DNA of 41,591 bases from an uncultured Oscillospiraceae bacterium (GTDB taxonomy: Bacteria; Bacillota_A; Clostridia; Oscillospirales; Oscillospiraceae), in assembly GCA_934635515.1 (NCBI GenBank), contig CAKTZK010000004.1, positions 1 to 41,591 of the forward strand, in the 5' to 3' direction. Shown here piece by piece: positions 15,894-23,743 of the stretch. How positions within the stretch are numbered: position 1 is the stretch's first letter; the number at the start of each line of letters is the position of its first letter. Position numbers and translations under genes: made by a program. Under the pieces are notes generated by a model. That model did not search any database. It was not told the origin of the DNA and saw only the letters and a list, made by a program, of their open reading frames with translations.

Positions 15894-16952
15894 TTAATAC
15901 TTCACTTTGGCCAGGCAGATGCGGATCCACTCGTGGTCGTAGAAGGTGAGAGTTTCCTCCGGCAGGCCGCCGAAGGTCTCGGCCTTATCGAGGATATCCT
16001 CGCCGGGATAGGCCACGGGGTCCGTAGCCATTTCCTCGTCCATCTCCTCCAGGGCGGTGGCGGAGGGGCAGGAATAGCCCGTTTCATCGCAGTTGCGCAG
16101 GACGATTTCGTCCCGGCACATGAAGTTGATGAAGGCCAACGCGTCCTCATAGTTCTTAGAGCAGGTGGGAATGCACATGGCGTCCACGAAAAGATTGCTC
16201 CCCTCCTCCGGCTGCACAAAAGCCAGGTCCGGGTTTTCCTCCACCATGGTCAGATAGTCGCCGGCGTAGTAGGTGCCCATGGCGGCCTCGTTGTTGATCA
16301 TCTTATCGAAGATCTGGTCCATGACGTAGGCCTGGACGATGCCGTCCTCCTTCTGCTTGATGAGCAGGTCCGTAGCCTCGGCGATCTCGTCCTTATTGGT
16401 GGTATTAAAGGAATACCCCAAAGCCTTCAGCGCCAGGCCGATGCAGTCCCGGGGATTGTCAAAGATCAGCACCTGGCCCTTGAGGTCGGTGGTGAACAGG
16501 TCCATCCAGGAGGTAGGAGCCTTGTCCACCATAGTGGTGTTATAGATGATGCCGGTAGTGCCCCACATATAGGGCAGGCTGTACTTCTGCTCCGTGTCGT
16601 AGGCGGGATGCATATAGCGCTCGTCGATGTTCGCTGCGTTGGGAATTTTGCTGTAGTCCAGCTCCATCAGCAGCCCCTCCTCTCCCATCCGGGCCACCAT
16701 GTAGTCCGAGGGGATAATGACATCGTAGCTGTTGCCGCCGCCCTTGATGGCGGAATAGAGCATCTCATTGGAGGCGAAGGTGTTGTAGTTGACATGGATG
16801 CCCGTCTCCGCCTCGAAATCGTCAAAGATGGACTCGTCGATATACTCGCCCCAGTTATATACATTGATGCTGCGCTCCGTCTGCCCGCTCCGGCAGCCCG
16901 CCAGGGGCAGGGCCAGCAGCAGGGCCAGGAGCAAAATGGCGAATTTTTTCAT
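15894..16952 (-). CDS. potD: Spermidine/putrescine-binding lipoprotein
   Basis: 352 residues. A lipoprotein signal (MKKFAILLLALLLALPLAGC) places it outside the cell, anchored to the membrane. The mature part begins with INVYNWGEYID, the polyamine-binding family pattern, and continues with SYDVIIPSDYMVARM and GTTGIIYN. It delivers polyamine to PotB/PotC. The ATG at 16952 overlaps the potC stop (TGATG) and has GGGAGGGG upstream. Last gene of potABCD. Confidence 0.95.
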   Translation of the reverse strand: MKKFAILLLALLLALPLAGCRSGQTERSINVYNWGEYIDESIFDDFEAETGIHVNYNTFASNEMLYSAIKGGGNSYDVIIPSDYMVARMGEEGLLMELDYSKIPNAANIDERYMHPAYDTEQKYSLPYMWGTTGIIYNTTMVDKAPTSWMDLFTTDLKGQVLIFDNPRDCIGLALKALGYSFNTTNKDEIAEATDLLIKQKEDGIVQAYVMDQIFDKMINNEAAMGTYYAGDYLTMVEENPDLAFVQPEEGSNLFVDAMCIPTCSKNYEDALAFINFMCRDEIVLRNCDETGYSCPSATALEEMDEEMATDPVAYPGEDILDKAETFGGLPEETLTFYDHEWIRICLAKVKY

Positions 16953-17800
16953 CACTGGACCCCTCCCTTCACGCCGTCCTTTTGGAGGGCCTTGTTCCGC
17001 TTTTCCTCCTGCTTGGTCTGGTGCATCTCCCGGAAATTCACGATCAGCAGCAGCGTCAGCACCGTAACGAACAGGATGCTGGACAGGGCGTTGACCTCGG
17101 GGCTGATGCGCTTGCGGGTCATGGCGTAGATCTGCATAGCCAGGGTGGCCACCTCGGATCCGGCGGTAAAGTAGGAGATGACGAAGTCGTCGATGGAGAG
17201 GGTAAAGGCGATGAGCAGTCCGTTGAGGATGCCGGGCCGCAGCTCGGGCATGAGCACCTTCCAGAAGGCCTGCCAGGGGGTGGCGCCCAGGTCCATGGCC
17301 GCCTCACCCAGGTTGGGGTTTAGCTGGCGCAGCTTGGGCAGCACCGCCAGGACAACATACGGGATATTAAAGGTGATGTGCGCCACCAGCAGCGTGCCGA
17401 AGCCCAGAGAGAAGCCCAGCAGATTCCCCGTGAACACGAACAGCAGCATCAGGCTCACGCCGGTGATGATGTCGGCATTGGTCATGGGGATGTTGTTGAT
17501 GGTCATGAGCAGGTGCCGGGGCCGCCGCTTCATGGCGTGGAAGCCGATGGCAGCCGCCGTGCCCAGAACCGTTGCAATAAGTGCCGCCAGCACGGACACC
17601 GTGAGGGTGGTGCTGAATGCGGAGAGTATCTCCTCGTCCTGGAACAGCTCCTGATACCAGTGCAGGGAGAAGCCGGACCAGACCGTGCGGCTCTTGGAGT
17701 CGTTAAAGGAGAAGATGATAAGCACCGCGATGGGCAGGTACAAAAACAGAAACACCAGAACATTGAGTACCTTGGCGATGATAGGATTTTTATTCTGCAT
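16952..17800 (-). CDS. potC: Polyamine ABC transporter permease
   Basis: 282 residues with six predicted membrane segments and the EAA loop (EAAMDLGATPWQAFWKVLMP, near 175-195) that contacts the ATPase. The start ATG at 17800 overlaps the potB stop (TGATG); a GTG one codon earlier is possible. Together with PotB it forms the channel of the importer. Confidence 0.95.
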   Translation of the reverse strand: MQNKNPIIAKVLNVLVFLFLYLPIAVLIIFSFNDSKSRTVWSGFSLHWYQELFQDEEILSAFSTTLTVSVLAALIATVLGTAAAIGFHAMKRRPRHLLMTINNIPMTNADIITGVSLMLLFVFTGNLLGFSLGFGTLLVAHITFNIPYVVLAVLPKLRQLNPNLGEAAMDLGATPWQAFWKVLMPELRPGILNGLLIAFTLSIDDFVISYFTAGSEVATLAMQIYAMTRKRISPEVNALSSILFVTVLTLLLIVNFREMHQTKQEEKRNKALQKDGVKGGVQ

Positions 17801-18612
17801 CACATCATCACCGCCCCTTCTTCACCGTCGCCGAAGCGGTTCATAATGAGCATGGCGATAATGACCAGCAGCAGCATCATAAGAGAGATGGCGCTGCCCA
17901 GGTGGGGATTATACGCCGAGCCCAAAAATTGCATTTCGATCAGGTCACCCAGCAGGAAGCTCATGCCGCCGCCCAGGAGCTTAGAAATGGCAAAGGTGGA
18001 AATGGACGGGATGAACACCATCATAACGCCGCTGATCACGCCGGGGACGGACAGGGGGAAGATGACCCGCCTAAATACCTGCATCTTGCCGGCACCCAGG
18101 TCCTGGGCCGCCTCGATATACCGCCGGTCCAGCTTCTCGATGACGGAGAAGATGGGCAGGATCATAAAGGGCAGGAAGTTATACACCATGCCCAAAATCA
18201 CCGCCGCGTCGGTATTGATGATATGCAGGGGGCCGATGCCCACCAGACCCAGCAGCTGGTTGAGAAAGCCGTTGTTTTCCAGGATGGACATCCAGGCGTA
18301 GGTGCGCAGCAGGAAGTTCATCCACATGGGCAGCATGATGAAAAGCATAGCCACCTTCCGGGTGGTGGGGCCCGTCTGGGCCAGGAAATAGGAAAACGGA
18401 TAGGCGATCAGCAGGCAGATGACCGTGGCCACCGCCGCCAGATACAGGGAGTTGCCGCACACCTGGAGAAAAACATCCAGGTTGGAGAAGTTCTCCAGGG
18501 TAAATTTGCCGTCGTAATTGGTGAAGGCATACACCACGATCAGCAGCAGCGGCACCACCACGAAAACAGCCATCCAGACGATATAGGGAATGGCGGGTGT
18601 CTTAGTCTTCAT
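17800..18612 (-). CDS. potB: Polyamine ABC transporter permease
   Basis: 270 residues from the ATG at 18612, with six predicted membrane segments and the EAA loop ([20 protein letters not shown]). Start choice: GAGGAGG lies nine bases upstream, inside the end of potA, and gives the normal family N-terminus just before the first membrane helix. It overlaps the potA 3' end by 11 bases. Confidence 0.94.
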   Translation of the reverse strand: MKTKTPAIPYIVWMAVFVVVPLLLIVVYAFTNYDGKFTLENFSNLDVFLQVCGNSLYLAAVATVICLLIAYPFSYFLAQTGPTTRKVAMLFIMLPMWMNFLLRTYAWMSILENNGFLNQLLGLVGIGPLHIINTDAAVILGMVYNFLPFMILPIFSVIEKLDRRYIEAAQDLGAGKMQVFRRVIFPLSVPGVISGVMMVFIPSISTFAISKLLGGGMSFLLGDLIEMQFLGSAYNPHLGSAISLMMLLLVIIAMLIMNRFGDGEEGAVMM

Positions 18613-19747
18613 CGTCAGCGTCCTCCTCATCCTCCTCGGCAAAGTCGGGATCGTTGATCTCGTCATACTCCGCCGAATAAGAACTGTAGTCGCCGAACAG
18701 GCCCGAATACTCGCTCTTCTTCATAATGTGGATGTCGTCCGGATTGAGGATGATGCCGATGACCTCGCCTACCTCGTGGTAGTCGGTGGTCTGAATGAGC
18801 CACTTGTAGCCCTTGAAGTCCACGATGGTGTCGTAGTGGACGCCCTTGAAGGTGACGGAGGTCACCGTGCCCACCAGGCGGCCCTTGTCGGCGGGGACGA
18901 TCTCAATGTCCTCGGGCCGGATGACCACGTCCACCGGCTCCATGGGGGCAAAGCCCTTGTCCAGGCACTTAAACTTGCGGTTGAAGAACTCCACCACATA
19001 GTCCTCGTGCATAATGCCGTCCAGGATATTGCTCTCGCCGATGAAGTCCGCCACAAAGGCGTTTTTCGGCTCGTTGTAGATATCCTCCGGGGTGCCGATC
19101 TGCTGGATGCGGCCCTTGTCCATCACCACCACGGTGTCGGACATGGTCAGGGCCTCCTCCTGATCGTGGGTAACATATATAAAGGTAATGCCCATCTGCT
19201 GCTGGATACGCTTCAGCTCGTTCTGCATATCCTTGCGCAGACGCAGATCCAGTGCGCCCAGGGGCTCGTCCAGCAGCAGGACCTTGGGCCGGTTCACCAG
19301 TGCTCTGGCGATGGCCACACGCTGCTGCTGGCCGCCGGAGAGCTGGTCCACGCGCCGCTTTTCAAAGCCCTTGAGGCTCACAACGCCCAGCATCTCCGTA
19401 ACGCGCTCACGAATCTCCTCCTCCGGCACCTTGGCAATACGCAGGCCGAAGGCAATGTTTTCAAACACATCCAGGTGCGGGAACAGCGCATACTTCTGGA
19501 ACACCGTGTTGATCTGCCGCTTGTGGGGCGGGACATCATTGATCCTGACGCCGTCAAAGATCACGTCGCCGCTGGTGGGGGTGGTGAAACCGCCGATAAT
19601 GCGCAGCGTGGTGGTCTTGCCGCAGCCGCTGGGGCCTAATAGCGTCAGAAACTCCGAATCATTAAAATACAAATTGATGTTATCGAGAACCTGCTCGTCG
19701 TCAAACGCCATGCAGATATTCCGCAGGCGAATCAACTCTTTGGACAT
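18602..19747 (-). CDS. potA: Polyamine ABC transporter ATPase
   Basis: 381 residues. ATPase motifs: Walker [10 protein letters not shown] (38-46), Q84, signature LSGGQQQR (136-143), Walker B LLLDEP (157-162), then the switch His in [10 protein letters not shown]-terminal TOBE-type regulatory domain follows. The last 20 residues are strongly acidic ([11 protein letters not shown] at the end), unusual for PotA; the codons of this tail also supply the GAGGAGG ribosome-binding site of potB. GGAGGAGGATAA precedes the ATG. First gene of potABCD, behind a near-perfect promoter. Confidence 0.96.
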   Translation of the reverse strand: MSKELIRLRNICMAFDDEQVLDNINLYFNDSEFLTLLGPSGCGKTTTLRIIGGFTTPTSGDVIFDGVRINDVPPHKRQINTVFQKYALFPHLDVFENIAFGLRIAKVPEEEIRERVTEMLGVVSLKGFEKRRVDQLSGGQQQRVAIARALVNRPKVLLLDEPLGALDLRLRKDMQNELKRIQQQMGITFIYVTHDQEEALTMSDTVVVMDKGRIQQIGTPEDIYNEPKNAFVADFIGESNILDGIMHEDYVVEFFNRKFKCLDKGFAPMEPVDVVIRPEDIEIVPADKGRLVGTVTSVTFKGVHYDTIVDFKGYKWLIQTTDYHEVGEVIGIILNPDDIHIMKKSEYSGLFGDYSSYSAEYDEINDPDFAEEDEEDADDED

Positions 19748-19847
19748 TTATCCTCCTCCGTTCACACAAAAAAAATATGTGCCGCGTCCCTCCGAAAAAC
19801 GGTTTCTGTTCCATTTTCCCCGTAAATCGTCAGGATTTGACAGATAC

Positions 19848-19876
19848 AATATAGTAAGAATATCCCCAAATGTCAA
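19848..19876 (-). promoter_or_regulatory. Promoter of potABCD
   Basis: TTGACA (19876-19871), 17 bases, TATATT (19853-19848). The predicted leader is about 95 bases; no strong hairpin is seen in it. Confidence 0.78.
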
Positions 19877-19951
19877 TAAAATTTTTTCTTATTTTTATAA
19901 TGTGTTTTTTTCGCGCAAAATGCGCCGCCAAAACGGGGACGGACGTAAAAA

Positions 19952-19982
19952 TAGGGAGACCGCCCCGCAGGCGGTCTCCCTA
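19952..19982 (-). terminator. Terminator of the lipoprotein gene
   Basis: TAGGGAGACCGC / GCGGTCTCCCTA, a 12-bp stem, followed on the minus strand by TTTTTACG. Confidence 0.88.
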
Positions 19983-20009
19983 TGATTTTTCTTTTGTAAG
20001 GGCAGGCCC

Positions 20010-20888
20010 TCAGCCCACTTCCTCCGTAATATCCACGGCGGTGTCCAGCACCTCCTGGGGCACGGTGATGGCGTCCACATCGTTGTAGCCCAGCACCTCC
20101 ATGGACATAACGAATTTGTCCACGGTCACATCGGCGTCCTCACTGTCTGCGGAGTTCTTAATGAGCTCAGTCACCATGCCGGTCATGTCGAACACATACT
20201 TCACCGGCAGGCCCGCGTCGTTGACCCATATAGTAATGGGGATGCCGCCCAGCTTGCTCAGCACATCGCTGTAATCCTCGCCCAGCAGGGAGGTGATGTT
20301 GTCCAGGCTGCCACTTTCCTCCAGCGTGTCCTCCAGCATGTCGGGGCTGATAACGCCCTCGTAGCGGGTGGCGGGCGCCCCCTGCACGGTCTCCTTGCCG
20401 GCGGCCTTGAAGTTGGAGCCGTTCTTCATGTACAGCTCAAAGGAGTCCATGGCGTTATACTGCTCGGTGTTCATGCCCGAATCCTCCGTCAGGCTCTTAT
20501 ACCACTGGTTTTCGCCGGTGCCGGCCATATCCATGCCCGTGTAGGCCACGGTCTGGCCGTTCTCGGACACCATGTAGATCTGCACATTGTTCAGCGACAG
20601 GCCCATCATGTTCATATTCATGGTCATCATGGCCGCCGCGGGGTCCATAGTGAGCTCGGCGCTGCCGTCTACGGTCATCTTCATAGACTCGCCCTCGGCG
20701 CTGATGCTCATCTCCATGGCGTAGGTATAGCGCATGCTGGTGATCTCCTCCAGCTGCTGCTGGGCGCTGAGCATCACAGAGGCCGCGTCTCCTCCGGAGG
20801 GCTGCTCCTTCTGGCCGCAGGACACCAGGGCGAATATCATCGTCAATGCCAGGGCACACGAGCTGAGTCTTCTCCACAGTTGTTTCAT
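20010..20888 (-). CDS. Lipoprotein of the DUF6612 type, function unknown
   Basis: 292 residues. The signal peptide ends in the lipobox LVSC with C24, so it is anchored outside the membrane. The mature part starts with a helix (MLSAQQQLEEITSMRY) and continues with antiparallel beta strands (MTVDGSAELTMD; MNMNMMGLSL), which resembles the DUF6612 lipoproteins of Clostridia and a LolA/LppX-like fold, suggesting a lipid or hydrophobic ligand (weak inference). Met is unusually frequent at 60-100. The start at 20888 follows GAAAGGGAAAGATCT. It has its own perfect promoter directly after the rluD-like stop. Confidence 0.8.
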   Translation of the reverse strand: MKQLWRRLSSCALALTMIFALVSCGQKEQPSGGDAASVMLSAQQQLEEITSMRYTYAMEMSISAEGESMKMTVDGSAELTMDPAAAMMTMNMNMMGLSLNNVQIYMVSENGQTVAYTGMDMAGTGENQWYKSLTEDSGMNTEQYNAMDSFELYMKNGSNFKAAGKETVQGAPATRYEGVISPDMLEDTLEESGSLDNITSLLGEDYSDVLSKLGGIPITIWVNDAGLPVKYVFDMTGMVTELIKNSADSEDADVTVDKFVMSMEVLGYNDVDAITVPQEVLDTAVDITEEVG

Positions 20889-20973
20889 AGATCTTTCCCT
20901 TTCTGTCCGTTTTCTCTCTTTTTTCGTTCGGTCCATATTATGCCGCAAATGGTGGGCATAATTTTATATATTT

Positions 20974-21002
20974 ATTATATTGTATTCATCAAATTTTGTC
21001 AA
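20974..21002 (-). promoter_or_regulatory. Perfect SigA promoter of the lipoprotein gene
   Basis: TTGACA (21002-20997), 17 bases, TATAAT (20979-20974), in an AT-rich island. It begins 20 bases after the pseudouridine synthase stop. The leader is about 80 bases. Confidence 0.87.
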
Positions 21003-21022
21003 TATTTGTATTTAAATTTTGT

Positions 21023-21979
21023 TCAGCCGAAATATTTCTCCCGAAATGGCACCTGGTCCACCTGGAAGGTGCGGCCCCGGAGGTAATTTAATATCCCCGC
21101 GTCCGTGGGCAGGTCAAAGGTGAGCTTATACGAATACAGAGCCTGGCGGGTCTCCCCGTAGCGGCGGTTTTTCTCGCCGCTGCCGTATTTTCCGTCCCCC
21201 AAAAGCGGGCAGCCCAGGTCGGCCATGGTGGCGCGGATCTGGTGGGTGCGGCCGGTGAGCAGCTCCACCTCCAAAAGAGTCAGCTCTCCCCGGCGCTGGA
21301 GGGTCTTATACCGGGTCACGGCGGTCTTGGCCCCGGGCACGGGCTTACGGAAGACGAACACCTGCTTTTTCTTCTCGTCCTTGCGCAGGAAGTTCTCCAC
21401 CTCCCCCTGAGGCGGCTGGGGCGCCCCCAGGGTAATGCACAGGTAGCGCTTGGTCAGCTCGTGGCCGCGTATTTTATCGTTGATGATGCGCAGGGTCTCG
21501 GCGTTTTTGGCGGCGATGACGATGCCGCCGGTGTTGCGGTCGATGCGGTTGCACAGGGCCGGGGTGAAGGCGTTTTCCCACCGGGGATTCCACTCCCGCT
21601 TTTGGTAGAGATAGGCCTGGATGTGGTTTATAAGGGTGTTCACCTTCTCCGTCTCGTCCGCGTGGACCACCAGGCCCGGGCGCTTATTCAGCAGCATGAG
21701 ATTCTCGTCCTCATACACAATGTCAAGGCTGGGCTTAAAGAGGGTGAGGAACATATTCTCCTCCCGGGGCTGGTCGAAAAACTCGTCATTTATATAGAGC
21801 TGTAGGACATCCCCCTGGGCAAGGCGCTGGTCCCGGGCGGCCCGCTGGCCGTTTAGCTTAATGCGCTTTAGGCGGATGTATTTTTGCAGCAGGGCCGGGG
21901 GCAGCAGGGGCAGAGACTTCCCCACGAACCGATCCAGCCGCTGCCCGGCGTCATTTTTTCCAACGGTAAGCTCGCGCAT
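21023..21979 (-). CDS. RluA-family 23S rRNA pseudouridine synthase
   Basis: 318 residues: an S4-like RNA-binding domain (about 12-65), then the catalytic domain with D147 in CNRIDRNTGG (usual form HRLD-x-x-T-S/G-G) and LLTGRTHQIRATMADLGCPLLGD near 230-255. It isomerises uridines, most likely in 23S rRNA (RluC/RluD type); the exact sites cannot be told. AAGGAGGGAAGCGG precedes the ATG. It has no terminator and runs towards the lipoprotein promoter. Confidence 0.92.
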   Translation of the reverse strand: MRELTVGKNDAGQRLDRFVGKSLPLLPPALLQKYIRLKRIKLNGQRAARDQRLAQGDVLQLYINDEFFDQPREENMFLTLFKPSLDIVYEDENLMLLNKRPGLVVHADETEKVNTLINHIQAYLYQKREWNPRWENAFTPALCNRIDRNTGGIVIAAKNAETLRIINDKIRGHELTKRYLCITLGAPQPPQGEVENFLRKDEKKKQVFVFRKPVPGAKTAVTRYKTLQRRGELTLLEVELLTGRTHQIRATMADLGCPLLGDGKYGSGEKNRRYGETRQALYSYKLTFDLPTDAGILNYLRGRTFQVDQVPFREKYFG

Positions 21980-22008
21980 CCGCTTCCCTCCTTAGGCCAT
22001 ATAGTGCT

Positions 22009-22036
22009 ATTGTATCGTTTTTTTGAAAAAAGTCAA
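22009..22036 (-). promoter_or_regulatory. Promoter of the pseudouridine synthase gene
   Basis: TTGACT (22036-22031), 16 bases, TACAAT (22014-22009), 30 bases before the ATG. It is back to back with the yceD promoter; the two -35 boxes are 18 bases apart. Confidence 0.55.
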
Positions 22037-22054
22037 TTTTTTAGCAGAAAATGT

Positions 22055-22083
22055 TTGACAAGCCGCCTTTCTTCCTCTATAAT
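22055..22083 (+). promoter_or_regulatory. Perfect SigA promoter of yceD-rpmF
   Basis: TTGACA (22055-22060), 17 bases, TATAAT (22078-22083), 28 bases before the yceD ATG. Confidence 0.88.
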
Positions 22084-22110
22084 ACAATTCGTGTCATTGT
22101 GAGGTGTGCC

Positions 22111-22614
22111 ATGCGTTTGAATGTAAACAGAGTACTGCATACCCCGGATGCCGGCGAGGATTTCCACTTTGAGATGGATCTTTCGGACCTGGAATTCGGC
22201 GGTGAAAAGCCTGTTATAAACCCGGTTGTTGTGGACGGCCGCGTGAAAAACAAGGCCGGTGTGCTGCTGCTGGAGCTTCAGACATCCACAACGCTTCGCT
22301 GCCGGTGCAGCCGGTGCCTGGAAAGCTTTGACCTGCCGAAAACCACAGACTATTCCTGTGTTTTGGCAGAGGAAAAGCAGTTCGAGGACAGCGACGACAT
22401 CGTTCTTCTGGACCACGACGAAGTGGACCTGGACGACCTTGCCCGAACGGCGTTTATCCTTGACATGGACACAGTCGTTTTGTGTTCCCCCCAGTGCAAG
22501 GGCCTGTGCCCCGGCTGCGGCGTGAATCTAAACCGGGAGACCTGCCGCTGCAAAAAGCAGGTAGACCCCCGGCTGGCCGCCCTGGCAAAGCTCCTGCCCC
22601 AGGAGGACGCATAA
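22111..22614 (+). CDS. yceD: YceD family protein (DUF177), ribosome-associated
   Basis: 167 residues from the ATG at 22111 (GAGGT upstream). It fits the YceD/DUF177 family, almost always encoded before rpmF and linked to 23S rRNA processing or accumulation (family knowledge). Cysteines are C64-x-C66-x-x-C69 and a second cluster C125, C129, C133-x-x-C136, C145-x-C147, suggesting zinc. An acidic stretch lies at 89-110. The open frame extends upstream across the promoter and is not coding there. Confidence 0.92.
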   Translation: MRLNVNRVLHTPDAGEDFHFEMDLSDLEFGGEKPVINPVVVDGRVKNKAGVLLLELQTSTTLRCRCSRCLESFDLPKTTDYSCVLAEEKQFEDSDDIVLLDHDEVDLDDLARTAFILDMDTVVLCSPQCKGLCPGCGVNLNRETCRCKKQVDPRLAALAKLLPQEDA

Positions 22615-22667
22615 GCGCTATTAATAAATTCACTGCTCAGGCAGTATAAGACCAAGGAGGTGTCAAC

Positions 22668-22865
22668 ATGGCAGTACCTAAGGGAAAAGTATCCAAGCAA
22701 AGACGCAATAAGAGACGCAGCTCCGTGTGGAAGCTGGCGACTCCCGGTCTGGTGGCATGCCCCAAGTGCGGTGCGCTGCATCTGCCTCACAGAATGTGCC
22801 CGGAGTGCGGTACCTACAATGGCCGTGAGGTCAAGGTCGTCAAGTCCGTGGCCGCGGATAAGTAA
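22668..22865 (+). CDS. rpmF: Ribosomal protein L32, zinc-binding form
   Basis: 65 residues. MAVPKGKVSKQRRNKRRSS is the L32 N-terminus, and C31-x-x-C34 with C44-x-x-C47 form the zinc ribbon of the C+ form. AAGGAGGTGTCAAC precedes the ATG. It follows yceD by 53 bases and ends at a strong terminator. The plsX gene often found next in Firmicutes is not here; repeats follow instead. Confidence 0.98.
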   Translation: MAVPKGKVSKQRRNKRRSSVWKLATPGLVACPKCGALHLPHRMCPECGTYNGREVKVVKSVAADK

Positions 22866-22881
22866 TTTTGTGTCCTTGCAG

Positions 22882-22909
22882 GAGGGAAGCGTGGCTTCCC
22901 TCTTGTTTT
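22882..22909 (+). terminator. Terminator of yceD-rpmF
   Basis: GAGGGAAGC-GTG-GCTTCCCTC followed by TTGTTTTTTT. Confidence 0.9.
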
Positions 22910-22931
22910 TTTGCGGGAAAACGGCGGGGCA

Positions 22932-22982
22932 CGACCCCTCAGTCAGCATAACGGCTGACAGCTCCCCTTACGCAGGGGAGCC
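22932..22982 (-). repeat. Palindromic repeat family 1, short form
   Basis: Reads in reverse as GGCTCCCCTGCGTAAGGGG, a short join and the TGACTGAGGGGTCG end, like the copy at 15695-15748 but with a changed right hairpin (CAGCATAACGGCTG). Confidence 0.7.
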
Positions 22983-22991
22983 AACGAAACA

Positions 22992-23119
22992 GCCTCCCCT
23001 GCGCAAGGGGAAATCGCCGAAGCGCCGCCAGTGGCGGATGCAGCAAGGCGATTTCGAGGAAGTGCCCCGATTGGCGGCCACGACAGTGGCTGGGAATCGG
23101 TTGGCACGACGGTGGGCAG
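22992..23119 (+). repeat. Palindromic repeat family 1, right end lost
   Basis: Matches 8548-8709 from the left hairpin to GGTGGGCAG, then switches to a CCCCTACG-type unit. The right hairpin and GGGGTCGAC end are missing. Confidence 0.8.
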
Positions 23120-23125
23120 CCGCCG

Positions 23126-23380
23126 CCCCCTACGAAGTTCTATCGATAAACGGTGCGTAGGGGTCGGCCTGCACCGCGCCCTATGCCCCACACCCCGGCG
23201 GGGTGTGGTCACCCCCGCCCCCTACGCATATATGCGGGCTGATGCAAACGGGGCGTCGAGGACGCCGCCCCCTACGAAATTATAGCAAGAAGTGCGGAGC
23301 AGCGGGCCGATGTGGGCATCGGCCCCTACGCAAAAACAGGAATCATGTACGGCAGGCGACCGCAAGGGTCGCCCCTACGC
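23126..23380 (+). repeat. Cluster of five CCCCTACG-ending palindromic units
   Basis: Five units end in CCCCTACG or CCCTACG at about 23134, 23226, 23276, 23330 and 23379; most carry a GC-rich inverted repeat just before that end (for example GGCCGATG/CATCGGCC). Spacing is uneven (46-92 bases) and stems differ, so this is a mosaic of mobile or spreading palindromes rather than a regular array. Single copies lie at 4701-4728 and 15481-15505. Confidence 0.75.
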
Positions 23381-23500
23381 ATTTTCCTCCGTCTTTCCAC
23401 TTTCTTCCCTTTTCTCATTCCATTTTTTAATTAAATCCATAAAAATGATTCGTTTTACTTTTGGATAAGGGGCGGGTATACTATTAAATATAGAAAATGC

Positions 23501-23529
23501 TTGCGTGGCGGGGAAAATGCGGCTATAAT
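23501..23529 (+). promoter_or_regulatory. Probable promoter of the DUF512 leader
   Basis: TTGCGT (23501-23506), 17 bases, TATAAT (23524-23529). The -10 box is perfect and the -35 weak. Transcription would start near 23536, exactly where the first leader stem begins. Positions 23381-23500 show nothing else. Confidence 0.55.
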
Positions 23530-23535
23530 TGTATA

Positions 23536-23735
23536 GTTATTGAGGCTACCGATAAAGTGGTAGGATTTTCAATAACGGTAAGGAAAGGTGTGTGAGGGAA
23601 ACCCAAGAAGGGTGTCTCTCACCATTGAAATCAATAGTTTTTGAAACTTTTTCAAAGTTTCAAAAACTTATACAGCGGAGCGAAAAGGCTTTTTCGAAAC
23701 GCTGTATTATTTGGCATTATGCCGTTTTTTAGGAG
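23536..23735 (+). ncRNA. Structured leader RNA of unknown type before the DUF512 gene
   Basis: About 200 bases without a gene, full of pairing. One fold: TATTGA (23538-23543) with TCAATA (23631-23636), CTACC (23546-23550) with GGTAG (23559-23563), and TTTCAAT (23567-23573) with ATTGAAA (23624-23630) make a three-way junction; inside the third arm a 13-position stem (23592-23604 with 23610-23622, one A-G mismatch, loop AAGAA) follows a purine-rich single strand. A competing local hairpin pairs GTTATTGA (23536-23543) with TCAATAAC (23569-23576). Downstream are a perfect 15-bp stem starting AGTTTTTGAAACTTT (23636-23668) and a TACAGCG/CGCTGTA stem (about 23672-23708). I could not match it to a riboswitch class I know. 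Could be a riboswitch-like switch, or partly repeats. Confidence 0.5.
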
Positions 23736-23743
23736 AGACGCAC

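Noticed and set aside
23126..23380. CRISPR array
   Set aside because: Units differ in length and stem, spacing is irregular, and there is no constant repeat with unique spacers or cas gene.
23536..23735. Known riboswitch classes (TPP, FMN, SAM, purine, THF, c-di-GMP, cobalamin, glycine, lysine, ZTP, guanidine, fluoride)
   Set aside because: None of their conserved core strings that I know are present; left as unknown leader.
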